This document shows positions 19,626-30,850 of a stretch of DNA of 64,000 bases, in pieces (the stretch's first letter is position 1; every line of letters begins with the position of its first letter). The stretch covers positions 14,824,269-14,888,268 of the forward strand of contig NC_092572.1 of the NCBI RefSeq assembly GCF_037975245.1. Direction: 5' to 3'. The stretch is from Apostichopus japonicus (taxonomy: Eukaryota; Echinodermata; Holothuroidea; Aspidochirotida; Stichopodidae). The position numbers and the translations under genes are program-made. Below the pieces are notes generated by a model. It saw nothing but the letters and a program-made list of their open reading frames with translations, was not told the DNA's origin and did no database searches.

Positions 19626-22389
19626 AAAAGATATTTACCTGTCTCAAATGACATGTTTACAGTGGTAGTACAAATTTGTCAACTTTTGGATAGATGGTGT
19701 TTAATTTTCTTTCAATGGGCGCAAGGGTGTTGTTGTTTTAATATCAAGTTAAAGGAACATGCTTTGGTTGAGTGAGAATTTATGTAAAGCCGTGGGTTAA
19801 CAAAACTTAACATTAACATTAAAGCCTGTTCTAGAAGAGCTGATAACATCATCAAGTTAGCCTTTAAAGGAACATATCGGAGGTTTAGCATATTTTAACA
19901 GTGCATAGCTTGGAACTGGATCAGCAGTGTGTGAGTGTAAAATCTCAAATTAACCTTGTTCTGGTGGACTACGACATTATTGTGTCTAAAATTCAGCCTA
20001 CATATTTCATTTAGGTAGATACTGAAGAAGTGACGGATATGAAGTCATGCTGTCGAGGAAGGAAACATTTCTTTTACAATTTTATTAATTCTCATTCTCA
20101 TTTCATTATCTGACAATAACACGGATGGAGAAATGTACTACATCTCAAACCTGCACATAATAAGAAAGCAAAGCCAGAATATAAAACTGGAGGGTGGAGT
20201 GGAGGCAATAAGTAAGTGTTTACTATTTTGAATACATGTGCTGAAAGTTTCTCCATTTTGTTTATCATTATATTGATGATAACACTAGAGTTTCTGTTAA
20301 TGGAAAAAAAATGCCCAGTATCTTTGCACTTGTGTAGCAAGTCAGTCAATTTCATAGCAAGATTCGCTCGGGTAAATGGAGCAACAGAGTTCGGAGTGGG
20401 TTTAGTGGTACTGGATATGTGTTTTGGTGGGGTTACAGACAAAATCTAAGAGATGGGGAATCTAGGTCCCACCCCTGGCTGCATCCAAACAGCAAAATAC
20501 TAAGTAACTAGGTGTTAATTTACACATAAATAACAGGTCTTTAATTGAGATGGAGAACAACACACAATAACTGCAATGTTCCTAAATATTCCACTAAAAC
20601 CCACCCCCCCCCCCCTCTCCCATCCTCCCAGACCAATTCTCTCCATTACGTGTAGGGTTTCCAGAAAGATCTGGCCTGACCCGGCGTTAATTTTGTTACA
20701 ACCTTTTTCAAGATTTTCCTCTAAATATATTTATATTTATATCTCTGGGATTATAGGATAAGATTATCACTGCACAGAACAAAGCCTTATTTGAAAAAAC
20801 AAACGTGACACAATGCACATACAATTTAAAAAAAAAAAAATAACAAAAAATAATGCACAGTAGCATATGGCAAAACTTATGGCAGGTATAATATTGTTTC
20901 CAATACACTAGTAACTGCACAGCTACTTTGATGATGGGTAAAAAGAGCAATTTGCTTTGCGTGAATACTTATTCAGTTCTAGGAAAAAAGGAACGAGTTT
21001 GTTATCCTTACAATATTCACCCAAAAAAATACTTTACACTAAATCTGAGGACGAAGTAAATAAACTTGATGTATTCTTTATGTCACAGCAGATACAAGTC
21101 CCTATTGTATTGCCTTATGTATCACTTGAGTGACTCTGGATGGCACAAGCTAGATTGAACCTGCCTTGAAGGTAGTAGCTTTATCCCTATGTGTCCTGTA
21201 TATTTGTCTTGTTTGTGTCTTGTTTTGTGTTATGTATTGTTTTGAGCAGTACATGGTATGCATTCATTTCAGAGTTGGAGAATATTCCTCACTTGACTCC
21301 CAGGGTTTGAAAGGTACAGTTGTACAAGATTGGCTGTGTCCTCTGTGGGCGTGGTGTGTGGTTATTATTGCTGTTGTGGTAAGACCCTGTGAGGGCACTA
21401 AGTTGTATTCAGGCTTGTTGAGATGCTTGAAGCTTAGCCTGCGAGGTCAACATTTTATATGCAAAAAAACATATATTATTTATTGTCACCACCTGAGTTA
21501 ATTTGACCAGTAACCGGTTCTGTGTGGATGTATCGTGGCGCCAGTCTGTACCTGGAGAGCAAGTCAAAGCCCAGTGAAGTAAGTCACATTATTTATCCTT
21601 GTTATGTGGGGAATGATGTTTCAAGGTATTATAAATTATTTATTCTATTCATTGCTTTTGAAGTGTCACTGTTATTGTGGGGGTTTGTATCCTGACCTAG
21701 GTAACTTTGGCTCTAGCCTAGGGGATATGTCAATAATACTTAGTAATATGTGTTACAAGATAATGCAATCAGGGATCACTTTAGAGAGGAGAATTGTGTC
21801 TTGGGGTATGGCATGATATTTTAGATACATAGATTATGTTCTAGAATAATCCTGGCCATTGAAGCTGCCCTAGGGGTAGAGATAGTATGCATATAGTAAG
21901 TGTTGTATTGGAGCAGTTAGTGGGGGCATTATAGAATTGGGAGCCTTGTGATTATTTAGGACTTGGTGGTGGGTTTATGTAATTATTTATGTTATTATGT
22001 GTTATGCGTTTTCAATATCCCAAAGGGAAATTCACATCTGCAGGAAGATTCACTGTGGTTAGGGTTCGTCTTACAAATACCCTCGGGATAATTCCAGAGC
22101 ATGTATTTAGACAAAATACTAGTTAACGTATTTTGTACCCTGCAGTTCTCGACAATCATCAGCGGAGCAAGAGAGACAAGGGGTGCTGGCCTAAAGAGAA
22201 AAGTGGCCCAAAAGACGGGAGTTGGTGAAACAGTGACAGCGACCTGAAGCTTACCAAACTTTTGGATTGAAATTGTCATTTGAAGACGTGAAAAGAGATT
22301 TCTAGAATTAATTTCTAGAATTTCCGAATGCTATAATTCTAGTATTCCCTAATTTGTGATTTATATGAAGGGTGTAATTTCATGAAGGG

Positions 22390-22537
22390 GTGTTTCAGTC
22401 GGTAATTGTATCACTATATTTTTCTGTTCTATACACCCACATGTCCGAGTTCTATATGAACAGGTGTTTCAGTCGGTAATTGTATCACTATATTTTTCTG
22501 TTCTATACACCCACATGTCCGAGTTCTTTATGGAGTC
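22390..22537 (+). repeat. Tandem duplication, 74-bp unit
   Basis: Two adjacent copies starting 'gtgtttcagtcggtaattgt' at 22390 and 22464. They are identical over most of the unit, differing only near its end ('ctatatgaa' versus 'ctttatgga'). Confidence 0.9.
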
Positions 22538-23137
22538 AAGTACCTAGCTGTTATCCTCGCCTTAACAAAGTTAGCATCATTCCTGTGTTGGTCAGGGGAA
22601 CAGTGACACTTTAACCTTCGGAAAATTCCACTCTCCTCAACTCTTTTGTACTCCATCGCCTTCGGTAAGACTGAATATTACTAAGTGATATTCCATCACG
22701 GTTAGGGATACTTCTTTCTGGGGGTGGGGTGGGGATGGCGGGGACAAAAAATTTAACAACTCCACTCATTCAATACAAAAACTTGGCATCAATTCCATAT
22801 AAGTTAGGTAACATTCTCGCTTGTGAACTACCATAAATAGAACATTTTAACCAAATTTAAACGTCCCTGATTTATGCTTGACACTCCTGCTAAACGCGCT
22901 CGGGTTTATTTAGCAGCGAAGTAAATCTTTGTACGCAAGACAGACTCATTGGTTAGTTTTGAAATTCATTCCAACTTTCTTCGCACATGACCAAATCTGT
23001 GACCCGCTCGCAAACAATAGTCCTACAACCCATTGTCTCCAGCATACTGCTACCAATAATTTTATACAATGCGAGCATCATATCCATCTTGTACTCTCAA
23101 CGTACCAAACCCAAAAGGAAGAAACTTGAAAATGTAC

Positions 23138-23258
23138 CTGGCTCTTCCTCCTTCTGTACGGCTTTATGAGATTGAATGACCCTTTGACCTAGCATCTTGA
23201 TCTCTGCTAACAGTCTCTTCACGGAATCCTCTGATTTTACTACGCTGTCCTTCAACGT
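23138..23258 (-). CDS. Unidentified coiled-coil gene, penultimate coding exon
   Basis: Minus-strand exon between acceptor 'ctgcttag' and donor 'CAG|gtacat'. It encodes 40 residues plus one base: TLKDSVVKSEDSVKRLLAEI, then KMLGQRVIQSHKAVQKEEEP. Charged and hydrophobic residues alternate with a heptad-like pattern (V, V, L, I, L, V), which suggests a coiled coil. It joins the last exon in phase 1 (G|AG gives Glu) and the preceding exon in phase 0 (AAG|ACG). No family could be named with confidence. Confidence 0.75.
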
Positions 23259-23280
23259 CTAAGCAGAAAGAAGATGGATT

Positions 23281-23711
23281 AATAATCAATCATGCAAATA
23301 TGGATTATTATACAACACCTAATTGTAGTCTGGTCATTTGATTGGTCAATTGCTCGTTGATTGCATGCAAAATCCACTCTATTCCACTCTATGAAATAGA
23401 ACCATGAGTTATACTTTTTTGGTAGCACTTTTTCAATGGTAAGAGAGCAGAGAAACCTGTCTGTTTAAAACAATCAGTTGCATGAGTGCATTTTACCCAT
23501 CTTAATATAATATGTTGTATAAAACAAATAATGGTTTCCATTCGTGCAATAGTGCAAATATTTCATTCATTGAAGATGTAATTTGTTCCATTCAACTCTG
23601 CTGTGCCCTGTTGAATGGAACATTCCATCTTTCAACTCATGAAATATTTGCACTATTGCACTCATAACCATTCAATATTTGTATAATAATCGATCATGCA
23701 AATATGGATTA
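23281..23711. mobile_element. Snap-back element: 65-bp hairpin with flanking direct repeats
   Basis: The left arm 23531-23595 and right arm 23610-23673 are near-perfect reverse complements (share 'gtgcaatagtgcaaatattt') around a 14-base loop. About 27 bp of direct repeat (aataatc-N-atcatgcaaatatgg) lie at 23281 and 23685 outside. The element sits in the intron next to the coiled-coil exon. A MITE or snap-back element is likely. The direct repeats are longer than any usual target duplication. Confidence 0.7.
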
Positions 23712-24022
23712 ATAATCAATCACGCAATGAATGAGCTGGAGCTTGTGGATTAAACACCAAATGTTTCATCCCCTACAGCAGTGGGTAGTTTCACTCAACA
23801 TTCTATTAAAACGAAAAGTAGTGTAAGCAATGAAACTTGAAATTTTCAACATGTTACATGATGTTGCATGTTAGTCGCAATTTAACCTTGCATCTCATGA
23901 TATTAAACACTAACATGTTAGGACAGCCCTTGAACAAAGCAATAAAACGTACATTAAACTAATGAAACTATACTCAAATTGACAGTTGAATGATCCATTA
24001 ATTAATAGTTTTGTCATCTCAC
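23712..24022 (-). other. Intron sequence of the minus-strand gene
   Basis: No feature seen besides AT richness. Confidence 0.5.
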
Positions 24023-24107
24023 CTTCATTCTGCCATGGATTGCTTCATTAGTGATCTTAATTCCTTGCATACCTTGAAGGTAGCCATCTTTATCAATCAT
24101 ATCTCTC
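24023..24107 (-). CDS. Unidentified coiled-coil gene, internal exon
   Basis: Minus-strand exon between acceptor 'gcaagtttcag' and donor 'AAG|gtgaga'. It begins with the G that completes a Lys codon, then 28 residues: RDMIDKDGYLQGMQGIKITN and EAIHGRMK. An earlier AG at 'tttattag' would give a different frame join. The site after 'tttcag' was chosen because it alone joins the exon at 25338-25469 without a stop. Helical, probably continuing into the coiled coil of the next exon. Confidence 0.7.
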
Positions 24108-24189
24108 CTGAAACTTGCCTAATAAACTCCCTTGTTATGGGATCTTAGCATCTATTACGATTAAAACATAAGACAAGATGGCAATCTAT

Positions 24190-24780
24190 GGTACTCATCT
24201 CTTTTATGATGGAATGGATCTACAATGAACTTTGACCTTGACCCTAAACAACTGCATAAGTTCTAATTTAAAATTTGTCTCATTATAGTCAACATATTTG
24301 TGGTTTAATGACTGTTTCCAACATGCTGACAAGCAGAAAATGGCTACACCTTCTGGGTATTTGACCTTTCACCTATGACATGTAGACAATCACCAAAGAT
24401 CAAGTTTACAGTACATGGTCAGGCACCTACCCACCAAGTTTGAACCTGATCGGACTAACAGTCTAGGACACACTCTTTGCACAATTTAGACCAATTTTAA
24501 CTTTAACTCAATTGACCTGTTAACTACAAGCCTTAACAGCTAAATCTGTCTTGTTTTAAACTTTGTCTCTTCATTCTCTACATATAATGTGGTTTAATGC
24601 CTTTGTCCAATAAGTTGGCATGCAGAAAATGGCTAAAAACTAATTTTTAGATTTCTTGACCTTCGACCTCTTTGACGTCATCAATCACGCAGGCATGAGT
24701 TAACATGGTCAGGCACCCACCCACCAAGCTTGAACTCGACAGGACTTGGGGTCTAGGAGGAGTTTGCGACATACTTAGTT
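24190..24780. repeat. Two diverged tandem copies of a 'tgaccttgacc'-type repeat
   Basis: The phrases 'tggtttaatg', 'gcagaaaatggct', 'catggtcaggcaccyaccca' (y = t or c) and 'gtctagga' occur in order around 24300-24475 and again around 24590-24760. This gives a unit of about 285-290 bp. A CACA/CTCA-rich tract follows at 24785-24830. It is intronic to the minus-strand gene and non-coding. Confidence 0.6.
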
Positions 24781-24839
24781 TTGCTCACTCACTCACGCAC
24801 ACAGACATACACATGCACACTCACTCACTCACATTTTTG

Positions 24840-25337
24840 ATGTGGGGTGAAGTACAATATCTCATCTCCCTATTCATTACATGAAGGGAGATGAGATCAA
24901 AACAAACTCAACACAAGGTCACAAACAGTTCTGCTTTACAGCAAGAAATAGATAGTGGTCTACTTTAAAATGCACTGTGCAGTTTTCAGTACAGTCAACT
25001 GTTTATATTGTAAATTTAAAAATCATATCGTTTAAGCAGCTTATTTTAGCCGCCCACCCCTCCTCCACTCACCCCCACCCCAAATCGAGTTCTATTAACC
25101 TTCCCAATCCTTTACAACTTGAGATAGTTTAAAATGTCATTACCAAGACACAGCGTTACCTTTCAACAAGTTACATTTATGGTAAGTAAACATTCAGTTT
25201 GGGATTATCCAATAACTTGTCTCAATACATTGCATTTACTTTTCCCAGTTTCTTATTTTTGAATTGTTTTACAAAAGAATAAAACATAGATAATATGTTG
25301 CCAGCTGACAAAACCTTGTTTAGATAGTGAAACTTAC
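24840..25337 (-). other. Intron sequence of the minus-strand gene
   Basis: Contains the inverted 'atctcatctccc' / 'gggagatgagat' hairpin at about 24860-24897. Otherwise nothing is seen. Confidence 0.5.
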
Positions 25338-25469
25338 TTATCACTGGTTAAAATGTCCCTGTAACTATCGCTACCACTGGACTCCGTGTTCAGAGATGAG
25401 CCATGCTTGTACTCGGACTGAGCCGTATCTCCTAAATTTTCTATAGCCACTTTTTGTGGGGAGAATAAA
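25338..25469 (-). CDS. Unidentified coiled-coil gene, most upstream exon seen
   Basis: Minus-strand exon between a strong acceptor ('cttccgctgcag', with a long pyrimidine tract before it) and a consensus donor 'AA|gtaagt'. One base completes a codon from an exon not seen, then 43 residues follow: LFSPQKVAIENLGDTAQSEY, then KHGSSLNTESSGSDSY and RDILTSD, ending with AA of a split Lys. The centre is Ser/Glu-rich and likely disordered. The in-frame sequence beyond the acceptor is intron. Exons further upstream (higher coordinates) were not recognised, so the N-terminus is unknown. The gene may extend beyond the Penelope element. Confidence 0.7.
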
Positions 25470-26520
25470 CTGCAGCGGAAGATGAAAGAAAAGAGAACCA
25501 ACAAGGTAGACAGACAGAGGGTGAAAGAAGAACAAACAAAACACACTCAATGAACATAAGAATATGTACGTCAGGAAGCAGGTCGATGGCAAAATACCTC
25601 TTGCGGTAATGAGCTTAAAAATTATCAATCACTGATAGAAACAACTGCGGTATGCCTTTTAACCCTTTTCATGCCTTAGGTGCCCTCTTGATCATCCTAC
25701 AACTTTATCATCTAAGTCAGGGCTCTAAGATTGTCCAAAACTCCAGCGAAATTTGTGCCAAGAGCCAGTAAATATTGAGCAGCTGCATGAAATGTTAAGG
25801 TTTTGATGTACAGTTTTCAAAACACCACTGAAAAAAAAGTTGCTCTTAAAATTCTGTCTATTCTACATGTTTCTTCTCACTCTGGAAACCATGCCCCTTG
25901 GTGCCTTTTCACAAGTGTATGTAAATAGCCTTGTTTTCCTACTAAAACTACAAAGTTGCCGTAGTGCCCCTGCTATCTCAATGAAAATCAAAGACAATTT
26001 CTAATTCTCTCCCTCGAAATAGTGGCTGTGCCCCTCCAGATTCTTAATGAGAGTACATTAATAAACTGGGTACTTAGGTGAAAACTGCAATTGCTGATTC
26101 AAGGCACCAAACTGCATTAAATAAAAGCTTTCAATATATAAATATCTCTGCATCCTACCCTGTTGGTTTCTGTTACAGCTTATTGTTGCTCCATTTACTG
26201 ATACTGTTTATATAATAAACTACTTATTATCGACTTTTGTTTTCCAAAATATTCTGTTTTGATTATTCTTGTGTGCAATTACTCCACCGTAATGTTCAGC
26301 TACAGTAGTAGCAGTGTGGTCTAACACAGTTGAATGTTAAATGGATTCCAGAGGGGTGAGAAAGGTAAGGATTTGGGATGGGTACAGTGACAGGACTCAC
26401 AGGAGTAAGGATTGGGGAGTACAACAATTACAGCCCATCATATATGGAGGGACTATGCCTACCTGCGTAAAGAAATATGATGTTGTCCAGACGAAGAACA
26501 GATTTATCCTCTAAACTTGA
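25470..26520. other. Unassigned sequence, perhaps intron of the minus-strand gene
   Basis: No exon with convincing splice sites or homology was seen. Confidence 0.4.
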
Positions 26521-26522
26521 CA

Positions 26523-26525
<3 letters not shown>

Positions 26526-26597
<72 letters not shown>

Positions 26598-26600
26598 GTA
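26526..26600. repeat. (TA)n microsatellite at the edge of the Penelope element
   Basis: About 75 bp of TA with ATAAA and TGTA interruptions, directly abutting the left pseudo-LTR. Confidence 0.9.
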
Positions 26601-26730
26601 TGGTAGTTCGTGGAATAGCAACCCATACTTTATTACAGATCAGTACGCCTGACGATTGCTGTACAACTACTTGCACAAGAGTGAAACTCTGATTAGCAAT
26701 GGACTCTTAATAATTTAATGTTTATTACAA
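26601..26730 (+). repeat. Left pseudo-LTR of the Penelope-like element
   Basis: Starts 'tggtagttcgtggaatagca' and ends 'tttattacaa' before TA dinucleotides. It contains CTGACGA (26649-26655) and GAAAC (26683-26687), the two conserved core boxes of a hammerhead ribozyme, 27 bases apart. Penelope-like elements are known to carry hammerhead motifs here. Pairing of stem II is poor, so this copy is probably inactive. Confidence 0.75.
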
Positions 26731-26882
26731 TATATATATATCAATATATATATATCATGCTCTACTTCGGTATTGAGCCCTCTCACCGTTGATAGTATTT
26801 TAGCTATATTTTATAGTTTGGCTCCTGAACCTCGGTTGAGCACTCTACTTACTAACAGCAGTACATGCTTTTACAGCTTAGT

Positions 26883-28990
26883 ATGGAACGATACAACATG
26901 AACTACTCGGGCAAGAACATTCCTTTGCCATCAACTAGAGAATACTTGAAAAGACTGCTAGAGATGACAGAGAAGCTGATAAAGGGATGCGATGGAGAGC
27001 ATTATTTATCCTGGCCGACACTGACACCGATGCGGAAACGAGTGACACCAGCCGTGACGAGGAAAACACCGCCACCACCGATGCATACGGGCTAAAATCG
27101 AGATGCGTCCCACCACAAATCCCAGAGTTGGTCTCATTCGAGTCCGATTTGCTGGAAATGGTCGAGAACATTAAGTTCAAGGAAGTGACGGAGAAGTTCC
27201 TGTCCAACCTCAAGAAGGACATAGAAAACATCGCATCCTCTAAAGAAATCTTCGTAGAGGCGGACAAAACCAGGAACATGTACAAGATGGACCCCGCCAA
27301 ATATGGTGGGTTGCTAACTGTAAACATATCTCAGAAATACAAAAATGCGGACCGCAACACCGCCACCGAAATAGACAATGAATACACAAGTCTAGCTGAC
27401 AAATTAAAAATAGGTAACCGAATAAATAAAACTGGACCAAAAACGGCTTTCGTGACAATCAAGGACCACGAAGAAATTTTTCAAGATAACACAAAATGCA
27501 GGCTAATAAACACAAAAAAAACCTGAAATGGGACAAGTGAGCAAGGCCATGCTTGACCACATAAATGCAAACATACCACAAGCGTACTGGAATGGATTAA
27601 AAATATACAGGAAAAGAGCAGTCTCACCTTTCTGGTCCTCGATATTGTTGATTTTTACCCTTCAATATGCAAGGATCTCATACACAAATGTCTAGCATGG
27701 GCCAAAGCATACACCAGAATCAGTGATACTGAATACAAGACTATCATGCACGCAAGGCGATCTCTCCTTCACGATCACAAGGGCAAAAGAGAAGAGAGAC
27801 ACGGGTTACCAATTCCACGTCTCAATGGGTGCATTTGACAAAACGTAAGTTTGTAAATTGGTGGGACTATTCATTTTGAACCAACTGGAGAAAAACCCCG
27901 ATATCACTGGTTTGGGACTATACAGGGACGATGGGCTACCAGTAATGAGGTCATGCTCAGGCAGCAAAGCAGACAGAATATCAAAAGCCCTAATCAAGAT
28001 CGTACATGTGGACTAAAAATCACTGTCCAAACGAACTTGAAAACAGTCAGCTTCCTTGACGTCACTTTGAACATGAATACCAGCGAGTACCAGCCCTACA
28101 GAAAACCAAACAACGAACAATCTACATAAGCCAACACTCGAACCACCCGCCCGCAATAATAAAGAACATACCGCCAGCCATCGAAAGAACAGTCTCTGGT
28201 CTATCATCTAACCAGGACACATTCAAGAAAGCAGCACCCACCTACAATCATGCCCTCCGGTCAGCTGGATACAACTATACTATCAAATACCAAAACAAGG
28301 AAAACAAAAACACCAAACAGAACAAGAAATGCAGGTCAAGAAAAATCACATGGTACAACCCCCCGTACAGCAAAAACGTAAAGACCAACTTTGCGGCGGA
28401 CTTCCTAAAACTCATCGACAAGCAATTTCCACAGACCAACAAGCTACACAAAATCTTCAACAGATCAACAGTCAAAATAAAGTTACAGCTGTATGAGAAA
28501 CATGCAACAGATCATCAAGTCACACAACTCAAAGGTCATGAAAGAAACGAGCCAACCCCCCAGGAAAATACATGCAACTGCCGAGAAGTAGATAGTTGCC
28601 CACTTCGCGGCAACTGCTTGGTTAATGACGTCATTTACAAAGCCACCGTCACGTCAGGAACCGACAACACGTCATACATAGGCCTCGCGAGCGAAGAATT
28701 TAAGAAGAGATACAACAACCACACCAAATCATTCCAACATGACCGATATAAGAAAGAAATGGAACTCTCTAAACACATCTGGCAACTCAAGGAGAAAAAA
28801 GCTGAATATTCAATACACTGGGAAATTGTGTCACAGTCCAAACGCACAAGCGGCAGTCTGGTCTATGCAATCTTTGCAAAGAAAAGCTCCAAATTACCAC
28901 CCTCAAAGGCAACACGCTCAACTAGAGAAGCGAGCTCATCTCTACCTGTAGACATGGCAACAGACACAAAAGGAAACCACCCAGCCGTGT
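26883..28990 (+). pseudogene. Penelope-like RT / GIY-YIG protein, frameshifted
   Basis: The N-terminus reads MERYNMNYSGKNIPLPSTRE from 26883, then shifts frame near 26985 into the 26987-27526 frame (GLKSRCVPPQIPEL, VEADKTRNMYKMDPAKYG). Both are standard for the family. The RT section is split over frames, with LDIVDFYPSI-like sequence near 27630-27665, YRDDG at 27921-27935 and KTVSFLDVTLNM near 28040. The C-terminal 28618-29046 frame holds the endonuclease: C-x-C and CPLRGNC zinc-type residues just before it, VIYKATV, then SYIGLASEEFKKRYNNHTKS with the catalytic-type arginine, and LSKHIWQLK. The enzyme class makes cDNA primed at nicked or telomeric DNA ends. Several frameshifts prevent a full product. 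Confidence 0.9.
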
Positions 28991-29000
28991 CAAACCCAAA

Positions 29001-29105
29001 TGGTAGTTCGTGGAATAGCAACCCATACTTTATTACGGATCAGTAGGCCTGACGATCGCTGAACTCCGAGCAGCAATGGACTCGAAATAGTTAACGTTTA
29101 TTACA
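29001..29105 (+). repeat. Right pseudo-LTR of the Penelope-like element
   Basis: Direct repeat of the left pseudo-LTR, including CTGACGA (29049-29055). A deletion of about 20-25 bases relative to the left copy removes the GAAAC box position. A GAAAT remains at about 29084. Confidence 0.85.
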
Positions 29106-29282
29106 ATATATATATATATCTATAATATATAGATATGTATAGATAAATATATATCTATAATATATATAGATATATATATATTTAGATATATATACAGATA
29201 TATATATATATATATATATATAGAGATATATGTATGTATATATATATATATATATCTATATATATATATATATATATATATA
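29106..29282. repeat. TA / TAGA microsatellite
   Basis: About 175 bp of TA with repeated ATAGATA and ATCTATA interruptions, capable of extensive self-pairing. Confidence 0.9.
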
Positions 29283-30360
29283 CAAGTAATGCCGTATTAT
29301 ATTCAGATTACTCATACACCTCGTGTATATAGGTTATGCATGACATATTTGCATATCATATATTTATAAATAGTAACTAATGTATATATGTTACTATAAT
29401 CATTAAATACAATTTTGTCCGGCATGGCTTTCTGTATGATGTTGTAACGTTCGGCAAGCTCATAAACATATACATATTATAAATATTAGACACTGGTTTT
29501 TGTAGGTGGGAGTATACAAATGTATGAACCGGGCGGCTGTCAGCAGTGCACGAGGAAGCACATACAAATCACTTTCACCCACATAGGGCCCCGCTTGTAA
29601 CGCAGTAAATACACATGATGTTGAGGAATCTGCGCGCAAGTATTAAATCAGCATCATTTCGAGCGTGAGCATATATGATTTTTTTTGTCTCTGTTTGAAA
29701 GGTTAGCAGAGTTTGTCGCAAAACAAGTTTCGAAGGTCATCGGGAAAAATTAGTTTCAAGGTTGAGCCTGAACTTAAGAAGTGTTTCAAAGTTACTTGTT
29801 AGGCTCACTTTATTGTAAGTTGGGCCCACTATTAGTATCTGTCGAATGCAAGTCGGGTCTTGAGATAGTTAATCCAGCGTAGCGTTGCAGCATTAAATCG
29901 CTCCTCGTGATTATTAGAGCTGTTTGGCAATGATATAGTGTGAGTTTACAGTATTAAACTGTTTACCTATTTTAGCCATGTATATCCTACCATGTAGTCA
30001 CACAGTGTCTGTATAATATGTCTTCTTTCTCTGTCATTAGGCATTCTTTCTGCTTTTAGTCTTCCCTCAAGCACTAGTAGCAGCCTTGGAATTTTGAACT
30101 TCTTTGGCCATTAATTCCTATTTTGATAGAAAACAAACAAAACACACTGTTGATTGTTCATAGTTTCAACTTATCAAATATAGTTTCTGTGATTCAACTA
30201 ATGGCATTCTATGCTGACCAAATGATGGTAAAATAAAAGTACTAACAAGTTATTAAATTGTTTGTTAACAGGTGTTGGACTTCTGAAAATGTTTATGATT
30301 CTTATGCGGTCAAATAAAATGTCCTACACATAGACACACAATATTGCTCAACCAATTGCT
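29283..30360. other. Unassigned intergenic sequence
   Basis: No open frame, RNA gene or element end could be supported. Confidence 0.4.
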
Positions 30361-30384
30361 GAATACTAGTCGGCATGATAAAAG

Positions 30385-30850
30385 GGTCTGTGGTAGTATA
30401 CACCTATTAAATGCCCCAATACACACTAAATCAAAAAGTAATGTGATCCCTTAATCTATTTAGCTCTCACAAGCTTAATGCAACCAATAACTGGATAGCT
30501 GACAAGTTGGCCATTCATAGCACCCTCAATTTTCTATATCATAACCATGCAGATTGCTTGTTTACTATGAGAGACTGACGTTTTCCTCACTTGTAAACAA
30601 ACCTCTTTACTCAGCAGAAATCAATTTTTGTATGCTGTTCCAGGGAGGCCTAAATTGGTCTAAACTTACTTAACTGACCAAATTTTTGTATCACTTGTAC
30701 TCTCTATCATGCTCCTTAACATCCCTGCCAAGAAAACACCAGACCCTAATTGATAACATATCAAGAAAGTTGTTCTCCTGTTGCTTTTTCTGAATGAGAA
30801 CACTTATGGTGGATTGATGTAAATGCTAATAGGATTATGCCATCTTAACT
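30385..30850 (+). mobile_element. Repeat family with GGTRGCATAC termini, copy 1
   Basis: About 460 bp homologous to 43876-44345 (starts 'gtggtagtatacacctatta', ends 'ctaataggattatgccatct'). It contains the family's hallmark 'cacttgtaaacaaacctctt' and 'gttctcctgttgctttttct'. Its terminal sequences are inverted relatives of each other, as in a MITE. It precedes the transposon ORF remnant at 31.7 kb. Confidence 0.7.

Larger units (their letters stand above)
18954..23137 (-). other. 4.2-kb intron of the minus-strand gene
   Basis: Between the last two coding exons. It holds a possible tRNA-derived repeat (about 19490-19620), a C run at 20606-20618, and an exact 74-bp tandem duplication at 22390-22537. 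Short open frames on both strands (for example 20098-20442, 21166-21501 and 21995-22279) show no domain or splice context and are not called. Confidence 0.55.
26601..29105 (+). mobile_element. Penelope-like retroelement with pseudo-LTRs, degenerate
   Basis: A 2.5-kb element bounded by direct repeats (26601-26730 and 29001-29105; the first 60 bases differ at only 3 positions). TA microsatellites lie outside both. In between is one long coding region in pieces: a start-proximal N-terminal domain, a reverse transcriptase with a YRDD box, and a C-terminal GIY-YIG endonuclease. This order and the pseudo-LTRs are diagnostic for Penelope-like elements. Coding is interrupted by frameshifts at about 26985, in the A8 run at about 27515, near 27840, and later. 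The copy is dead but fairly complete. Confidence 0.9.

Noticed and set aside
21995-22279. 94-codon minus-strand open frame
   Set aside because: No recognisable motif and no splice sites that join neighbouring exons of the minus-strand gene.
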